Assembly (NCBI GenBank): GCA_021555075.1
Contig: JAKGBX010000002.1
Location: 615,001-679,000, forward strand
Origin: Rhodobacteraceae bacterium LMO-JJ12
GTDB lineage: Bacteria > Pseudomonadota > Alphaproteobacteria > Rhodobacterales > Rhodobacteraceae
Length of the DNA stretch: 64,000 nt
Direction: 5' to 3'
In this document: one piece after another, positions 63,838 through 64,000 of the stretch
Layout of the letters: each line of letters opens with the position of its first letter
Numbering within the stretch: the first letter of the stretch is position 1
Program-made: the position numbers and the translations under genes
The notes under the pieces: generated by a model
Told to the model about the DNA's origin: nothing
Database searches by the model: none
What the model saw: only the letters and a program-made list of their open reading frames with translations

Positions 63838-64000
63838 ATGAATATTGCCTATTGCATGGCCAACCGGCGTGGTGGCACTGATCTCTTGTTGCAGGAGGTG
63901 GCCGGGTTTGCCCGTGCGCGGGGGGTGAAGACCTGTGGTCTTGTGCAGATCAACACTGAATGTCAGCCGGACGGCCCTTGCGACATGGACGTGCAGATTC
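63838..64000 (+). CDS. DUF2478 family protein (5' part)
   Basis: The frame from the ATG at 63838 runs open to the window end: MNIAYCMANRRGGTDLLLQE, then VAGFARARGVKTCGLVQINTECQPDG. GGAGGTGG lies just before the start. The N-terminal pattern and the RGVKTCGLVQ segment fit DUF2478, a family usually found with molybdate uptake and molybdenum enzyme genes. It is divergent from the D-amino acid dehydrogenase-like gene. The gene continues beyond 64000. Confidence 0.7.
   Translation, partial: MNIAYCMANRRGGTDLLLQEVAGFARARGVKTCGLVQINTECQPDGPCDMDVQI

Overview
The window reads as chromosomal DNA of a high-GC alphaproteobacterium of the Rhodobacteraceae, most likely the Roseobacter group. The basis is the proteins (split b/b' ATP synthase operon atpI-B-E-F'-F, a form II CoxL cluster, TRAP transporters, a 41-residue L36, HemC/HemE divergence, Pol IV with an N-terminal zinc ribbon) and the frequent ATGA start/stop overlaps. 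No phage, IS element, plasmid or CRISPR features are visible. Genus assignment is inference.

Layout. 1-9.4 kb: tail of a PaaK-like ligase, rpmJ and tRNA-Val, an N-formylglutamate amidohydrolase, dinB, an SPFH/NfeD membrane pair, an AhpD-like/FrnE-like/TetR thiol module with two tandem operators, pyrF, and a methyltransferase-like membrane gene broken by a 16-bp tandem duplication. 9.5-19.5 kb: clpB behind a heat-shock promoter, a DUF302 lipoprotein-size secreted protein, an FMN glutamate-synthase-like protein, and the minus-strand ffh-GNAT-GNAT-chorismate mutase-rpsP-rimM housekeeping run. 19.6-25.8 kb: LysR plus EamA exporter, GT61 plus ArsR, then the F0 operon of ATP synthase. 25.9-34.5 kb: a purine catabolism operon (xdhA-xdhB-xdhC-guaD-adenine deaminase), every junction overlapping by four bases, divergent from a GntR/FCD regulator with a candidate operator. 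34.6-46.9 kb: HAD hydrolase, clpS, an RsmC-like methyltransferase, an SDR lacking its catalytic Tyr and Lys, hemF, a decayed SDR fragment, a small secreted metallopeptidase, LysR, a di-haem cytochrome c peroxidase behind an FNR-like box, hemE/hemC, DUF1643/DUF5665, an RTX-repeat protein and rpsO. 47-51.5 kb: coxG-coxS-coxL-coxM of the form II type. 51.5-64 kb: an RND pump with its adaptor, a zeta-class GST, a TRAP transporter, a SLAC1/TehA-like channel, an enamidase-like amidohydrolase, a D-amino-acid dehydrogenase-like flavoprotein and the start of a DUF2478 protein.

How it fits together. Adenine and guanine can be deaminated by the two deaminases and the hypoxanthine and xanthine oxidised by XdhAB, with XdhC supplying sulfurated molybdenum cofactor. 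A second molybdenum hydroxylase (CoxSLM) lies 13 kb away, and the window ends in a gene of a molybdenum-associated family. HemC, HemE and HemF are three steps of one pathway within 7 kb.

The less ordinary content is in the small structures: several perfect 11-16-bp tandem duplications (one of which kills a gene), a dispersed repeat ending in GGCAAGATGAAG with two nearly identical 50-bp copies, two copies of an approximately 96-nt intergenic element upstream of unrelated genes, and the enamidase/TRAP/GST neighbourhood, which may be an uncharacterised N-heterocycle route.
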